The notes: generated by a model from the letters alone, not told the origin. Counted from the stretch's first letter, positions 1 to 9,244 are shown. The stretch: 64,000 nucleotides of DNA from Actinomycetota bacterium (GCA_030684515.1 JAUXVJ010000009.1:496001-560000), one strand, 5' to 3'. Translations and numbers: made by a program.

Positions 1-623
1 TACACCTGCTCCGGCATGGTGAAGTGGATAACCCTGAAGGCATCCTCTATGGACGTTTGCCGGGCTATGTCCTTTCAGAGCTCGGTCACGAGATGGCCCA
101 GCGGGCAGCTGTTGCGCTGAAGGGCCACGACATCACTGCAGTGATCTCCTCGCCGATGGAGCGCGCTCAGCAGACTGCAGTTCCCATAGCATCTGTGCAT
201 GAGCTGTCGGTCAGCACTGAGCCTCGAATCATCGAGGCCGACAACATATTCGAAGGCCAGCGCGTCAGCGTTGGCGACGGGATTCTCAAGCAGCCAAGTG
301 CCTGGCGGCATCTGTACAACCCCTTCAAGCCATCTTGGGGAGAGCCATACACCGAAGTCGCCGAGCGGATGACCGACGCAATTGCCTCCGCTCGTGAGCA
401 GGTGCGCGGAAGCGAGGCCGTGCTCGTCAGTCATCAGTTGCCCATCTGGATCGCTCGCTTGGCTGCTGAGGGACGTAGATTCGTGCACGATCCAAGGAGT
501 CGTCAATGCTCCTTGGCGTCGATCACATCACTGACGTTCCGCGGTGACGAGCTTGCTGCCGTCTCCTACACAGAGCCCTCCCGAGATCTGCTCGCTAAGG
601 CAAGCAAGGTGTCGGGTGCCTGA
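1..623 (+). CDS. Histidine phosphatase (phosphoglycerate mutase family), 5' end outside window
   Basis: The reading frame is already open at base 3 and encodes HLLRHGE, so the catalytic RHG motif lies at the window edge and the start codon is upstream. The GTG at 24 is an internal Val codon. Further family marks are SSPMERAQQT (substrate/phosphate pocket), GEPYTEVAERM and VSHQLPIW with the second catalytic His. The family covers phosphoglycerate mutases and general phosphatases; a missing N-terminus and generic motifs do not allow a substrate to be named. It sits 23 bases upstream of the resA-like gene, as a phosphoglycerate-mutase-like gene does beside ccdA in mycobacteria, so cotranscription with cytochrome c maturation genes is likely. 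Confidence 0.9.
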   Translation, partial: HLLRHGEVDNPEGILYGRLPGYVLSELGHEMAQRAAVALKGHDITAVISSPMERAQQTAVPIASVHELSVSTEPRIIEADNIFEGQRVSVGDGILKQPSAWRHLYNPFKPSWGEPYTEVAERMTDAIASAREQVRGSEAVLVSHQLPIWIARLAAEGRRFVHDPRSRQCSLASITSLTFRGDELAAVSYTEPSRDLLAKASKVSGA

Positions 624-646
624 ACGCAGTCAAGGCCCCTCTCTCC

Positions 647-1240
647 ATGTCTAGTCCGCGCCTTCGAGTCGGCAGCGCTCTTGCTGTGCTGTTGCTCGCT
701 TGCGCGTCGCTCACTGCATGTGCCAATTCGAGTACTCCTTCGTCAACAGGTGGCGACACGGGATTTGTCGCTGGCGACGGATCCATCGTGGTTATCCCCG
801 CAGCGCAAAGGACTGAAGCTCCTGATTTCACGCTGCCAACCCTGGACGGCTCGACTTTCACTCTGAGCCAGCAATTGGGCAAAGTCGTCGTCATGAATGT
901 CTGGGCTTCATGGTGCGCGCCGTGCCGGGCTGAGGCTCCGGAACTTCAGCTGGTGTGGGAGCAGGAGAAGGACAAGGGTGTGCAGTTTGTCGGACTGGAC
1001 ACTCGCGATTCGGCAACTGCAGCGCAGGCCTTCGTCAATCGTTTCGGCTTGACCTACCCACAGGCCATCGACACCGATGGCCGAGTACAACTGCTGTTCC
1101 GCGACACTTTGCCAGCACAGGCCATTCCCTCGACTCTGATTGTTGATGCCGAGGGCAAGGTTGCCGCTCGATTCCTGGGCGCCACAACAGCAGCAGCGCT
1201 GCGCAATGTGATTGACGATGTGCGAGCGAGCACGAAGTGA
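647..1240 (+). CDS. resA: ResA/TlpA-like membrane-anchored thioredoxin lipoprotein
   Basis: A 197-aa lipoprotein: a hydrophobic signal peptide ends in the lipobox LTAC with Cys25 as the lipidation site, followed by a Ser/Thr/Gly linker and an AhpC/TSA-thioredoxin fold. The redox motif WCAPC spans residues 89-93. The expected role is extracytoplasmic reduction of the apocytochrome c CXXCH disulfide before haem attachment, fed by CcdA. The stop codon overlaps the GTG of ccdA by 4 bases, which indicates translational coupling. The role rests on the family and the operon; a more general thiol-disulfide function is possible. Confidence 0.92.
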   Translation: MSSPRLRVGSALAVLLLACASLTACANSSTPSSTGGDTGFVAGDGSIVVIPAAQRTEAPDFTLPTLDGSTFTLSQQLGKVVVMNVWASWCAPCRAEAPELQLVWEQEKDKGVQFVGLDTRDSATAAQAFVNRFGLTYPQAIDTDGRVQLLFRDTLPAQAIPSTLIVDAEGKVAARFLGATTAAALRNVIDDVRASTK

Positions 1241-1980
1241 TCGCGGACGTCATCAATGAGGGCGCCCTTGCCTTCGCGTTGCCTCTGGCCTTCGCGGCCG
1301 GCTTGCTCGCTTTCGTATCGCCTTGTGTTCTGCCGCTCGCGCCTGGATACCTCTCCTATGTCACCGGACTGACCGGCGCAGAGCTAGCTGAGGGTCAGGG
1401 CAATCGACGGCGCGTGCTCGCTGGAAGTCTGCTGTTCGTCCTTGGCTTCAGCGTCATCTTCGTGTCCTACGGGGCGCTCTTCGGCTCCCTCGGCTCCACC
1501 CTGCTCGAATACCAAGTGACGATTGATCGAGTGCTCGGCGTATTGGTCATTGTCATGGGCCTGGCCTTCATGGGCCTGATCCCCGGACTTCAGCGCGAGT
1601 GGCGCATCCACCAGCTTCCGCGTTGGGGCGTTGCCGGAGCGCCACTCCTTGGTGTGCTCTTTGGTCTTGGCTGGTCACCCTGCATCGGACCAACGCTCGC
1701 TGCCGTGCAGAGCCTGGCCTTCACAGAAGCCAGCGCGGCCCGTGGTGCTGTGCTCTCGCTCTTCTACTGCTTCGGACTTGGCCTTCCGTTCGTGCTTCTC
1801 GGCTTGCTCTTCACGCGTATGGGACATGCCATCGGCTTCATTCGTCGACACTATGAGCTTGTCATGCGCATTGGCGGCGGCATGCTGGTGCTCGTCGGCA
1901 TCCTGCTGGTGACCGGCCTCTGGATGGACTTCACCATCTGGCTGCGCGTGACGATTCCAGGATTTGAGACCGCCCTGTGA
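1237..1980 (+). CDS. ccdA: CcdA, transmembrane thiol-disulfide electron carrier for cytochrome c maturation
   Basis: A 247-aa polytopic membrane protein of the DsbD-beta/CcdA family. The two redox cysteines are visible as VSPC (Cys30) and GWSPC (Cys149), each at the start of a membrane segment, as usual for CcdA. It moves reducing equivalents from cytoplasmic thioredoxin to an outward-facing thioredoxin, here most likely the ResA-like protein just upstream. The GTG start overlaps the upstream stop, and its own stop overlaps the resB GTG, so the genes form a tight operon. Confidence 0.95.
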   Translation: MIADVINEGALAFALPLAFAAGLLAFVSPCVLPLAPGYLSYVTGLTGAELAEGQGNRRRVLAGSLLFVLGFSVIFVSYGALFGSLGSTLLEYQVTIDRVLGVLVIVMGLAFMGLIPGLQREWRIHQLPRWGVAGAPLLGVLFGLGWSPCIGPTLAAVQSLAFTEASAARGAVLSLFYCFGLGLPFVLLGLLFTRMGHAIGFIRRHYELVMRIGGGMLVLVGILLVTGLWMDFTIWLRVTIPGFETAL

Positions 1981-3536
1981 GCTCTCTGCCGCCGATCAGC
2001 AATACCGGACTGTTGCGCTGGGCCTGGCGCCAGCTGACCAGCATGAAGACGGCATTGATCCTGCTGTTCCTGCTTGCACTGGCCAGTGTTCCGGGGTCTC
2101 TCCTACCGCAACGTGGCATTGACCCCATCAAGGTTCGCGCCTACCTCACGGAGAATCCAACGTGGGGACCGATCCTGGACCGGCTGGGCGCCTTTGAGGT
2201 GTATTCCTCGCCTTGGTTCTCAGCGGTCTATCTGCTGCTCTTCTTGTCGCTGATTGGCTGTGTCATCCCGCGCGTTGGCGTGCACTTTCGTGCGATGCGC
2301 GGCACTCCGCCACCTGCGCCGCGAATGCTGCACCGCTTCTCGGGCACGCGAAGCGTGCAGGCAGTTGGCTCAAGTGCTGAGATCTTGGGCACTGCAGAAA
2401 AGGCACTGCGCGATGCCCGCTGGCGGGTGGTCACTGGACCTGAAGCCGATCCTCAGTGGGTGTCGGCAGAAAAGGGCTATCTGCGCGAGACCGGCAATCT
2501 GATCTTCCATCTTTCACTGCTTGTCGTATTGGTCTCGGTTGCACTTGGCGGACTGTTTGGCTGGAAGGGCAATGTCATCGTCCGCGAGGGCTCGGGCTTT
2601 TCCAACACCCTGACGCAATATGACGCCTGGGGTGGCGGCCGCTTTGTCAGGCCTGAGAACCTGCCGCCGTTCTCGTTCACTCTCGACAAATTCACTGCAG
2701 ACTTCGAACGCGGGGTGGCGCAGCGTGGTTCGCCGCGGGCCTTTGAGGCAAGAGTCTCATACCGTCCCGATCCGGCGGCGCCGCTGCAGCAGGCCTTGAT
2801 CGAGGTCAATGAGCCGCTGGGGATCAATGAGGCCAAGGTATTCCTCGTTGGTCACGGGTATGCGCCGGTGATCAAGGTGACCGACAAGACCGGCGCGGTC
2901 GTCTTCAATGACGCAGTGCCATTTCTGCCACAAGATGGTGCCTTCACCTCGACCGGGGTGGTCAAGATCCCTGATTCAAGTCCACCACTGGGCATTCAGG
3001 CACTGTTTCTTCCCACCGCCAAGCTCGATGAGGTGCTCGGCCCAATATCGACTTTTCCAGCACCAGATGACCCGGCGCTGTTCATGTCGGCCTGGAGGGG
3101 CGATCTGGGCCTGGATGCCGGAACCCCGCAGAGCGTCTATCGCCTGGTGACAGACAAGATGGAGAAGATCGGCCTGGAGCAATTGAAGCCGGGACAGAGT
3201 TGGACTCTGCCCGACGGCTCAGGCACGGTGAGTTTCCAGGGTTACGAGCGATGGGCCTCGTTCCAGATCGCCGCGGATCCCGGAAAGGAGATCGCACTCT
3301 TTGCCGCCGTAGCGGCAATTCTTGGCCTGACGATGTCCCTGTTCATTCGTCGGCGACGGGTCTGGGTGAAGGTCGTGCACAAGGATGGCGTTACCGTTGT
3401 CCAGCTTGCCGGAATCATGCGCACCTCGACCTTCGAAGATGAGGACATCGGCGTGCTCGCTGAGGATCTCGACCTTGTCGCGCAGGCACTGGAATCGGCT
3501 GGACAGACACAAGAACAACCCAAGGAGGAATCGTGA
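1977..3536 (+). CDS. resB: ResB (Ccs1), System II cytochrome c synthetase subunit
   Basis: A 519-aa ResB-like protein. Several N-terminal membrane segments (about residues 20-45, 75-95 and 170-195) are followed by a large extracytoplasmic domain and a last membrane helix near residue 440, then a short charged tail. With CcsB/ResC it forms the System II complex that exports haem and attaches it to CXXCH apocytochromes at the outer face of the membrane. It overlaps ccdA and ccsB by 4 bases on each side, giving the actinobacterial order resA-ccdA-resB-ccsB. Confidence 0.95.
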   Translation: MSSLPPISNTGLLRWAWRQLTSMKTALILLFLLALASVPGSLLPQRGIDPIKVRAYLTENPTWGPILDRLGAFEVYSSPWFSAVYLLLFLSLIGCVIPRVGVHFRAMRGTPPPAPRMLHRFSGTRSVQAVGSSAEILGTAEKALRDARWRVVTGPEADPQWVSAEKGYLRETGNLIFHLSLLVVLVSVALGGLFGWKGNVIVREGSGFSNTLTQYDAWGGGRFVRPENLPPFSFTLDKFTADFERGVAQRGSPRAFEARVSYRPDPAAPLQQALIEVNEPLGINEAKVFLVGHGYAPVIKVTDKTGAVVFNDAVPFLPQDGAFTSTGVVKIPDSSPPLGIQALFLPTAKLDEVLGPISTFPAPDDPALFMSAWRGDLGLDAGTPQSVYRLVTDKMEKIGLEQLKPGQSWTLPDGSGTVSFQGYERWASFQIAADPGKEIALFAAVAAILGLTMSLFIRRRRVWVKVVHKDGVTVVQLAGIMRTSTFEDEDIGVLAEDLDLVAQALESAGQTQEQPKEES

Positions 3537-4501
3537 ATCCAGAGTCGCTGGCTCAGATGAGCAATGTGGCGATCTATTCATCGATGCTCACCCTGGCGAT
3601 GGCCATGGTTGCCTTTGCCGCCTCCTTCGCAAGTGGTCAACGACGTCCGGCTGCGGTAGCCGCACAGGAGTCCACGATGAGTGCCGGCGGTGCTGCAGTT
3701 CTGACCAAGCAGAAGTCAGCGCCGGTCTCTGACCCCGGTCGCCGGGCGGCAAACATCGCAGTCTCGTTGACATGGCTGGCATTTGTCCTGTTGCTCTTTG
3801 GCGTCGTGCTGCGCGGAGTCTGGGCTGGTCGCGCGCCCTGGGGCAACATGTATGAGTTCTCCATCACCGCGGCACTGGGCATCCTGGGCGTCTATCTCTT
3901 CATGAACATCAAGATGGATCTGCGCTGGCTCGGCCTGTTCGTGGTCATTCCGGCGTTGCTGACCCTGGGTATGGCTGTCACCGTGCTCTACACCGAGGCT
4001 GCGCAGTTGGTTCCAGCGCTGAAGTCCTACTGGCTGGTCATCCACGTACTCGCTGCAATTGTCTGTGCAGGCGCCTTCACTCTCGCAGCCGCAACTGCTG
4101 GGCTTTCCCTCGTCCGAGATCGAGCTGAGCGTCGTGCCGAGCCTGGCACCAGCCCGTCTGGTTCCTTGAGTTCGCACCTCCCAGATGCCGAGCGTCTGCG
4201 CACGATCACCAATCGCGTCCTGGCCTTCGCCTTTCCGCTGTGGACCTTTTCGGTCGTTGCCGGCGCGATCTGGGCGGAGAACGCATGGGGTCGCTACTGG
4301 GGTTGGGATCCCAAGGAGACCTGGGCCTTCATTACGTGGGTGGTCTACGCGGCCTACTTGCACGCTCGAGCAACTGCCGGCTGGCGCAAGAACAGGGCCT
4401 CGTGGATTGCGCTGGCTGGCTGGATCGTGTTCCTGATCAACTACTTCGGCGTGAACTTCCTGGCCAGCAGCCTGCACTCCTACGCAGGAGTCTCTTCTTA
4501 G
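3533..4501 (+). CDS. ccsB: CcsB/ResC, haem-handling cytochrome c assembly protein
   Basis: A 322-aa CcmC/CcsA-family membrane protein. The tryptophan-rich WWD motif is clear as WGWDPKETW near residues 256-264, with conserved histidines in flanking helices, including LHSYAG near the C-terminus. It transports and presents haem to ResB for covalent attachment to c-type cytochromes, such as those of a bcc-aa3 respiratory chain. It is the last gene of the operon; the next gene is on the opposite strand 11 bases downstream. Confidence 0.95.
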   Translation: MNPESLAQMSNVAIYSSMLTLAMAMVAFAASFASGQRRPAAVAAQESTMSAGGAAVLTKQKSAPVSDPGRRAANIAVSLTWLAFVLLLFGVVLRGVWAGRAPWGNMYEFSITAALGILGVYLFMNIKMDLRWLGLFVVIPALLTLGMAVTVLYTEAAQLVPALKSYWLVIHVLAAIVCAGAFTLAAATAGLSLVRDRAERRAEPGTSPSGSLSSHLPDAERLRTITNRVLAFAFPLWTFSVVAGAIWAENAWGRYWGWDPKETWAFITWVVYAAYLHARATAGWRKNRASWIALAGWIVFLINYFGVNFLASSLHSYAGVSS

Positions 4502-4512
4502 GGCACGTCTTT

Positions 4513-4818
4513 CTAGTTCTCGCCGCGGCGCTCGCGCATCCTCTTCTTCCAAGCGTCTTCATCGAGCTTGGCCAGGAAGCGCGGATCGTCATCAGGGGCA
4601 CTTGGTGTGCGTCGGAGCCCTCGACCGCCACCACCAATGGGCTTGGTGCGACCAAAGAGCACCCAGATCGCTCCACCAATGATCGGTACGAAGACCACAA
4701 TGAGCAACCAGATGCCCTTGGGGAGATTGCGGACAGCAGATTTGGGCGATCCCACTACATCGACCATGAACCATATGTACACCGCGAGTAACACGATGAT
4801 GCCGGCGACTCTCAGCAC
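4513..4818 (-). CDS. Small membrane protein with PLDc_N-type N-terminus
   Basis: A 101-aa protein with two hydrophobic helices (about residues 4-22 and 36-58) separated by a short loop with conserved GSPKSA and NLPKGIWLL, the pattern of the phospholipase-D-nuclease N-terminal (PLDc_N) domain. The tail is polar and rich in Arg, Asp and Gly. No phospholipase catalytic domain follows, so it is a stand-alone membrane domain of unknown function, common in actinobacteria beside menaquinone and cytochrome genes. The GTG start has a good GGAGG site, and a TAGGCT -10-like box lies upstream on the minus strand. Confidence 0.85.
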   Translation of the reverse strand: MLRVAGIIVLLAVYIWFMVDVVGSPKSAVRNLPKGIWLLIVVFVPIIGGAIWVLFGRTKPIGGGGRGLRRTPSAPDDDPRFLAKLDEDAWKKRMRERRGEN

Positions 4819-4872
4819 TGAAACCTCCAGCAGTTAGCCTAACTCCCACGAAGGCGCCGTGCCGTCTTCGCA

Positions 4873-4878
4873 TACGGT
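4873..4878 (+). promoter_or_regulatory. -10 box of the DUF4229 gene (leaderless start)
   Basis: TACGGT fits the actinobacterial -10 pattern TAnnnT and ends 6 bases before the GTG at 4885. No ribosome binding site precedes that GTG, so the transcript probably begins at or next to the start codon. The same spacing recurs at other genes in this window. Confidence 0.5.
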
Positions 4879-4884
4879 TGGGCT

Positions 4885-5268
4885 GTGCCAGTTGATCGCA
4901 GTCGCATAAGGAACCTTGTCGTCTACACCGGTCTCCGGCTGTTGTTGTGGCTCGGGGTGTGGGCCATCCTGCAGTTCCTGACGCCGGTGAAGGGAGGACT
5001 CGCCCTGGTGATTTCGCTGCTGCTTTCCGGGGCAATCAGCATCGTCCTGCTTGACCGTCAACGCGACGCGATGAGCGAAGGAGTGGGAGCGTTCTTCACG
5101 CGTATCAATGACCGCATCGAAAAGTCCGCGGCGGCAGAGGACTACTGGCAGGAGCCTGAGGGCTCAGGTCCAGGCGAGCAGCCCAGCAGTGAGCAGCCCG
5201 TAGCACAAGACCAGGATCCCGGTCATCTTCAAAACGGTGATGAGCACCGGTCCGACACCGCCACCTAG
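4885..5268 (+). CDS. DUF4229 small membrane protein
   Basis: A 127-aa protein with two membrane helices (about residues 11-30 and 33-53), then LLDRQRDAMSEGV and an acidic, Gln/Glu-rich tail. The pattern matches DUF4229, an actinobacterial family of unknown function often placed next to menA. The start is a GTG directly behind a -10-like box. The last 105 bases overlap the 3' end of menA on the other strand, so the low-complexity tail is encoded antisense to the last membrane segment of MenA. Confidence 0.85.
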   Translation: MPVDRSRIRNLVVYTGLRLLLWLGVWAILQFLTPVKGGLALVISLLLSGAISIVLLDRQRDAMSEGVGAFFTRINDRIEKSAAAEDYWQEPEGSGPGEQPSSEQPVAQDQDPGHLQNGDEHRSDTAT

Positions 5269-6039
5269 AACCATCAGCGCCGGCCGCACGGCAAGCGCGA
5301 AGGACGCGAGCCCACACAGCACCCACCAGCTCGTCAGCGCGGCCAGCCAGATGCTCAGTGCGGCGGTCAGCAGCATGAAGGCGATGTACAGCAGGCGCGT
5401 TCTCTTATCGCCCAGAGCCACGGCCAAGGTCCGCTTGCCTGCGATGCGATCGGTTGGAATGTCGCGAAGGTTGTTGACGATGAGCAAGGTGCAGATCAAG
5501 AATCCAACCGCGCACGCCGCTACAACATCGGCTTCGGCAATGCTCAAGGCTTGTACATAGACCGTGCCGAGCACCGGCACGAGTCCAAAGAAGACGAAGA
5601 CAAATATCTCACCCAGGCCGAAATACCCGTACGGGTGCTTGCCGCCCGTGTAGAACCACGCGGCGGCGATCGATGCCGCTCCAACAAGCACCAGCCACCA
5701 CTGGGTTGTCACGATCACCAGCGCAAGCCCGGCAATCATGGCCACCCCGAAACTGGCAAAGGCCGCCAGCTTCACGTGCTCGGGCCTGGCCAGGCCCTGG
5801 CCTACCAGCCGGACCGGGCCGATCCGGACTTCGTCGGTGCCCCTGACGCCATCGCTGTAGTCGTTGGCGTAGTTGACACCCACTTGCAGGGCAAGGGCAA
5901 CAATCAGCGCGAGCAGCGCGCGCGAGGCGATGAAGGAATCCAGGCGCGCAACCAAGCCTGCGCCGATTGCCACGGGTGCGATTGCTGAAGGCAGGGTGCG
6001 CGGCCGAGAACCGGAGACCCACTGACTCAGCGTTGCCAT
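5164..6039 (-). CDS. menA: MenA, 1,4-dihydroxy-2-naphthoate polyprenyltransferase
   Basis: A 291-aa UbiA-family prenyltransferase with about eight or nine membrane helices. The first Asp-rich motif is NYANDYSDGVRGTDE (prenyl diphosphate/Mg binding) and the second is NNLRDIPTDRIAGKRTLA. It joins DHNA to a long polyprenyl diphosphate with loss of CO2, giving demethylmenaquinone at the membrane. The likely tail supplier is the synthase at 28497, and MenG (12407) methylates the product. It follows menE with a 13-base overlap and shares 105 bases with the convergent DUF4229 gene. Confidence 0.96.
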   Translation of the reverse strand: MATLSQWVSGSRPRTLPSAIAPVAIGAGLVARLDSFIASRALLALIVALALQVGVNYANDYSDGVRGTDEVRIGPVRLVGQGLARPEHVKLAAFASFGVAMIAGLALVIVTTQWWLVLVGAASIAAAWFYTGGKHPYGYFGLGEIFVFVFFGLVPVLGTVYVQALSIAEADVVAACAVGFLICTLLIVNNLRDIPTDRIAGKRTLAVALGDKRTRLLYIAFMLLTAALSIWLAALTSWWVLCGLASFALAVRPALMVLGGGVGPVLITVLKMTGILVLCYGLLTAGLLAWT

Positions 6040-7253
6040 GTCACTCCATCACCGATGAGTCCTTTGAGCGTTCGTTGATCCACCTTGCCATTGGGCAGCA
6101 TGGGCAGGCTCTCGAGGAGCGCAAAATACCGCGGGACGGCTGCAGCGCCGAGATTCTCACGGATGACAGCGCGCAACTCCTGCTTGAGCGCATCGCTGTC
6201 CACGTCAAGGGTTGTCATAGTGATGGCTGCGAAGAGTTGCGTCTCTCCGGTGCCGTCCGCTTCAGCGAGGACAGCGCATGTGCTTACTGATGCATGACCG
6301 GTGAGCGCATCTGACACAGCCTGCACTGCAACATTGACTCCATTGATGGTGACCACATCGTCGAGTCGTCCAGTGACGAGCAAGGTGTCGTTGAAAGTGC
6401 CAGTGTCGCCAGTGCGATACGAACCCTGATCGAACTGGCGGGAAGTGAGCTCTGGTTCGCAGCGGTAGCCAAGTGCGACCATCGGTCCCGACAGGACAAT
6501 CTGCGAGTCTTCGGCGTCGATCGACACCTGCACTTGGGACAAGGGCTTACCGTTGAAGACACAGCCTCCGGCGGTCTCGGTGGCCCCATAAGTGGTGGTG
6601 ATGAGAACGTTCGCTGAGCGGGCAGCCTCAGCCGTGTGCAGTGGCAGTGGTCCACCGCCAACAAGAATCTGCGCACACTGCTGAAGTGCTGCCGAAGACT
6701 CGGGATCTGCAAGCAACCTCCTTAACTGAGCCGCGACGAGAGACACGCGAACATCTTGCGAACGCACCAATGCGGCTCGGAAGGCCTCGTTGAATGCCTG
6801 CGGAGTGAATGGCGCTGCACCACCAAGGCTGGATACGGCAATGGGATCCAATCCGCTGCCCAGAGATCGGATGAGCACATTGAGCCCGCCCATCGACGTC
6901 ACTGGAAGTGCCGCGATCCATTGGGGAGCGGAGGCGATGGGGCCAAGCGCGGCTGCAGAGAGTGCGGTAATTGTGGCGGCGCTGTGCAGGACGCCCTTGG
7001 GATTGTGCGTTGAGCCGGAGGTGGCCATCACGACGGCGATTTCGTCCGATTCCAAGGGGGCAGAGCTGTCTGCGGGTCGAGTTGCTTGGAGCAGTTGGCT
7101 GACGTACTCATTTGAGGTGGTGGCGCTGACTGTAGGAATAGGCGCGATCGCGGGGCCGGTCCCGTCCAGTGCCGCTCGCAGCGGCTCGATCAGCGCTGCG
7201 ACGCCCTGCGCTCCTGGTGGCACCGGGATGCGGGCGAGTGGTCGGTCAGGCAT
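6027..7253 (-). CDS. menE: MenE, o-succinylbenzoate-CoA ligase
   Basis: A 408-aa ANL-superfamily acyl-CoA ligase at the short end of its family, as in other actinobacteria. The ATP/AMP motif is [13 protein letters not shown], the A5-type motif is [20 protein letters not shown] marks the hinge region, and the C-terminal catalytic Lys lies in [10 protein letters not shown]. It activates o-succinylbenzoate to its CoA ester, the substrate of MenB. A TACGCT box on the minus strand (7266-7261) stands 7 bases before the ATG, so the mRNA is probably leaderless. It is divergent from menB and runs into menA. Confidence 0.95.
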   Translation of the reverse strand: MPDRPLARIPVPPGAQGVAALIEPLRAALDGTGPAIAPIPTVSATTSNEYVSQLLQATRPADSSAPLESDEIAVVMATSGSTHNPKGVLHSAATITALSAAALGPIASAPQWIAALPVTSMGGLNVLIRSLGSGLDPIAVSSLGGAAPFTPQAFNEAFRAALVRSQDVRVSLVAAQLRRLLADPESSAALQQCAQILVGGGPLPLHTAEAARSANVLITTTYGATETAGGCVFNGKPLSQVQVSIDAEDSQIVLSGPMVALGYRCEPELTSRQFDQGSYRTGDTGTFNDTLLVTGRLDDVVTINGVNVAVQAVSDALTGHASVSTCAVLAEADGTGETQLFAAITMTTLDVDSDALKQELRAVIRENLGAAAVPRYFALLESLPMLPNGKVDQRTLKGLIGDGVTWQR

Positions 7254-7286
7254 TTCATGAAGCGTAGTCGCGATAGCGTTCCGGTC
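7254..7286. promoter_or_regulatory. Overlapping divergent promoters of menE and menB
   Basis: The 33 bases between the menE ATG and the preferred menB ATG hold two -10 boxes facing away from each other: TACGCT on the minus strand (7266-7261, 7 bases before menE) and TAGCGT on the plus strand (7274-7279, 7 bases before menB). With usual spacing, the -35 region of each promoter would fall on or beyond the start codon of the other gene, so the polymerases should compete. No good -35 hexamer is obvious for either. Confidence 0.5.
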
Positions 7287-8219
7287 ATGGATACCCGTAC
7301 GCGATATACGCTGCCTCCCGTTGTTCCGGTCGACTCACCGGCCCGAACAAACCCTGAGCATTCCTCGGCAATCGCTGCCTGCGATTGGGAGTCGGTTGGG
7401 CAGTTTCGCGACATCAAATACGAGTTGTCGGTGGGCGATGCTGCGGGCATAGCCAAGATCACCATCAATCGCCCAGAAAAGCGCAACGCCTTTCGGCCGC
7501 AGACAATCATTGAGTTGATCCAGGCCTTCACTCTGGCTCGCGATGACGGCAAGGTGGGCGTCATCATCCTGACCGGTCAGGGTGACTGGGCCTTCTGCTC
7601 AGGTGGCGATCAGATCATTCGTGGCGACGATGGCTATATCGGTGACGATGCTGTTGCCCAAGCCGGTGTTGGACGACTCAATGTGCTTGATCTGCAGATC
7701 CTCATTCGCCGCATTCCCAAGCCTGTGATTGCCATGGTTGCCGGGTATTCAATCGGTGGCGGACATGTGTTGCATGTCGTGTGCGACATGACAGTCGCCG
7801 CGGACAACGCTCGCTTTGGCCAGACCGGCCCCAAGGTAGGTTCCTTTGACGGTGGCTATGGCTCTGGCCTCCTGGCTCGCATCATCGGTCAGAAGCGAGC
7901 ACGCGAGATCTGGTATCTGTGCCGCCAGTACGGAGCAGCCCAGGCCTATGACTGGGGTTTGGTCAACGAGGTGGTACCTCTCGAGGATCTTGAGATTGCA
8001 ACGGTCGATATCGCCAAGGAGATGCTTGCGCTATCGCCGTTGGCATTGCGCATGCTGAAGGCCTCGCACAATGCAGCCGATGATGGGCTTGCCGGCATTC
8101 AGCAGCTTGCTGGCGATGCAACCCTGCTGTTCTACATGAGCGAAGAGGCGCAAGAAGGACGCGATGCCTACAAGGAGAAGCGCCAACCCGACTTCTCGAA
8201 GTTTCCCAAGCGCCCGTGA
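7287..8219 (+). CDS. menB: MenB, 1,4-dihydroxy-2-naphthoyl-CoA synthase
   Basis: A crotonase-fold enzyme of 310 aa from the ATG at 7287; an in-frame ATG at 7257 would add 10 residues but would leave only 3 bases to menE and bury the -10 box. Visible motifs are [19 protein letters not shown] (oxyanion hole) and [17 protein letters not shown]. It closes o-succinylbenzoyl-CoA to DHNA-CoA. The Gly in [10 protein letters not shown] marks the bicarbonate-dependent type seen in E. coli, whereas the mycobacterial enzyme has Asp here. Its stop overlaps the menC GTG. Confidence 0.96.
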   Translation: MDTRTRYTLPPVVPVDSPARTNPEHSSAIAACDWESVGQFRDIKYELSVGDAAGIAKITINRPEKRNAFRPQTIIELIQAFTLARDDGKVGVIILTGQGDWAFCSGGDQIIRGDDGYIGDDAVAQAGVGRLNVLDLQILIRRIPKPVIAMVAGYSIGGGHVLHVVCDMTVAADNARFGQTGPKVGSFDGGYGSGLLARIIGQKRAREIWYLCRQYGAAQAYDWGLVNEVVPLEDLEIATVDIAKEMLALSPLALRMLKASHNAADDGLAGIQQLAGDATLLFYMSEEAQEGRDAYKEKRQPDFSKFPKRP

Positions 8220-9244
8220 CGGCACTGGGCGCTCTCCTGCAAGGGGCCGTGCCTTTTGCAATCCGCCTGCATCGCCAATTTCGCGGAGTCACGGGGCGCG
8301 AAGGCTTGCTCATTGAAGGGCCTTCAGGTTGGGGTGAGTTCGCTCCCTTTGAAGACTATGACGATCAAGCAGCCAGTCGATGGCTGGGAGCTGCGATTGA
8401 GGCTGCTTTCGGATCCTGGCCTGCAGCTCAGCGTTCGGTCATCAACGTCAACGCGATCATCCCTGTGGTGACCGCAGACGTGGCCCTGCAACTGGCGCAG
8501 CAGGCAGTTCTCCGAGATGGCTGCACGACCATCAAGGTGAAGATCACTGGCGACGATGGTGCAGATGAACAGCGGGTGGCAGCGATTAGACAAGGCCTGG
8601 ATGGCGCACTGGGCAAGGGCCTTGGGCTCATTCGAATTGACGCGAATGCCTGCTGGACTTCAGCGCAGGCAATCAGCGTGCTTCATCGGCTTTCTGCATA
8701 CGGGCTTGAATATGTGGAGCAGCCGGTGACGAGCAAGGAGGAGTTGCTTGAGGTGCGGCGCGCAGTTGACGTGCCGATTGCTGTCGACGAGTCGATCCGA
8801 ACCGATCCCGGCATTGACCCAAGGGCGCTGAGCGAGCTGGCCGAGATTGCCGATCTTGCGATCATCAAGCCCTATCCCGTCGGCGGAGTGCAGCGAGCAA
8901 TTGACGTGGCTGAACTTGTGCGACTGCCAGTCGTCGTCAGCAGTTCGATGGACTCCTCCGTCGGACTTTGCGCAGCGCTTGCCCTTGCAGCGGCACTTGA
9001 TGTCGATCGTGCATGCGGGCTGGGCACGGGAGCATTGCTAGCCACTGACCTTGTTGCTCAGCCCTTGGTTCCAGAACACGGAGTGATGCGCGTGCAGCGA
9101 CTGGCCCCGGACCGGGTCGCCTTGCAGGCGGCTCACGAATCTCTTGCGCCTGAACGTGTGAGTTTCTGGCAGGAGCGACTGGCCCGTGCTTGGGTGGCAG
9201 GTTCATCGGCTGCCTGGTCGAAAGTCATCACCTCGAATGCGTGA
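8216..9244 (+). CDS. menC: MenC, o-succinylbenzoate synthase
   Basis: A 342-aa enolase-superfamily enzyme, the short actinobacterial form of MenC. The catalytic barrel shows KVKI (general base Lys), RIDAN, EQP and DES (three metal-binding acids on successive strands) and IIKPYPVGG (second catalytic Lys). It dehydrates SHCHC to o-succinylbenzoate, which MenE then activates. The GTG start overlaps the menB stop by 4 bases. Confidence 0.95.
   Translation: MTALGALLQGAVPFAIRLHRQFRGVTGREGLLIEGPSGWGEFAPFEDYDDQAASRWLGAAIEAAFGSWPAAQRSVINVNAIIPVVTADVALQLAQQAVLRDGCTTIKVKITGDDGADEQRVAAIRQGLDGALGKGLGLIRIDANACWTSAQAISVLHRLSAYGLEYVEQPVTSKEELLEVRRAVDVPIAVDESIRTDPGIDPRALSELAEIADLAIIKPYPVGGVQRAIDVAELVRLPVVVSSSMDSSVGLCAALALAAALDVDRACGLGTGALLATDLVAQPLVPEHGVMRVQRLAPDRVALQAAHESLAPERVSFWQERLARAWVAGSSAAWSKVITSNA

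Noticed and set aside
3716-4552. A 278-codon open frame antisense to ccsB
   Set aside because: Low-complexity polar product opposite a conserved membrane protein; no homology visible.
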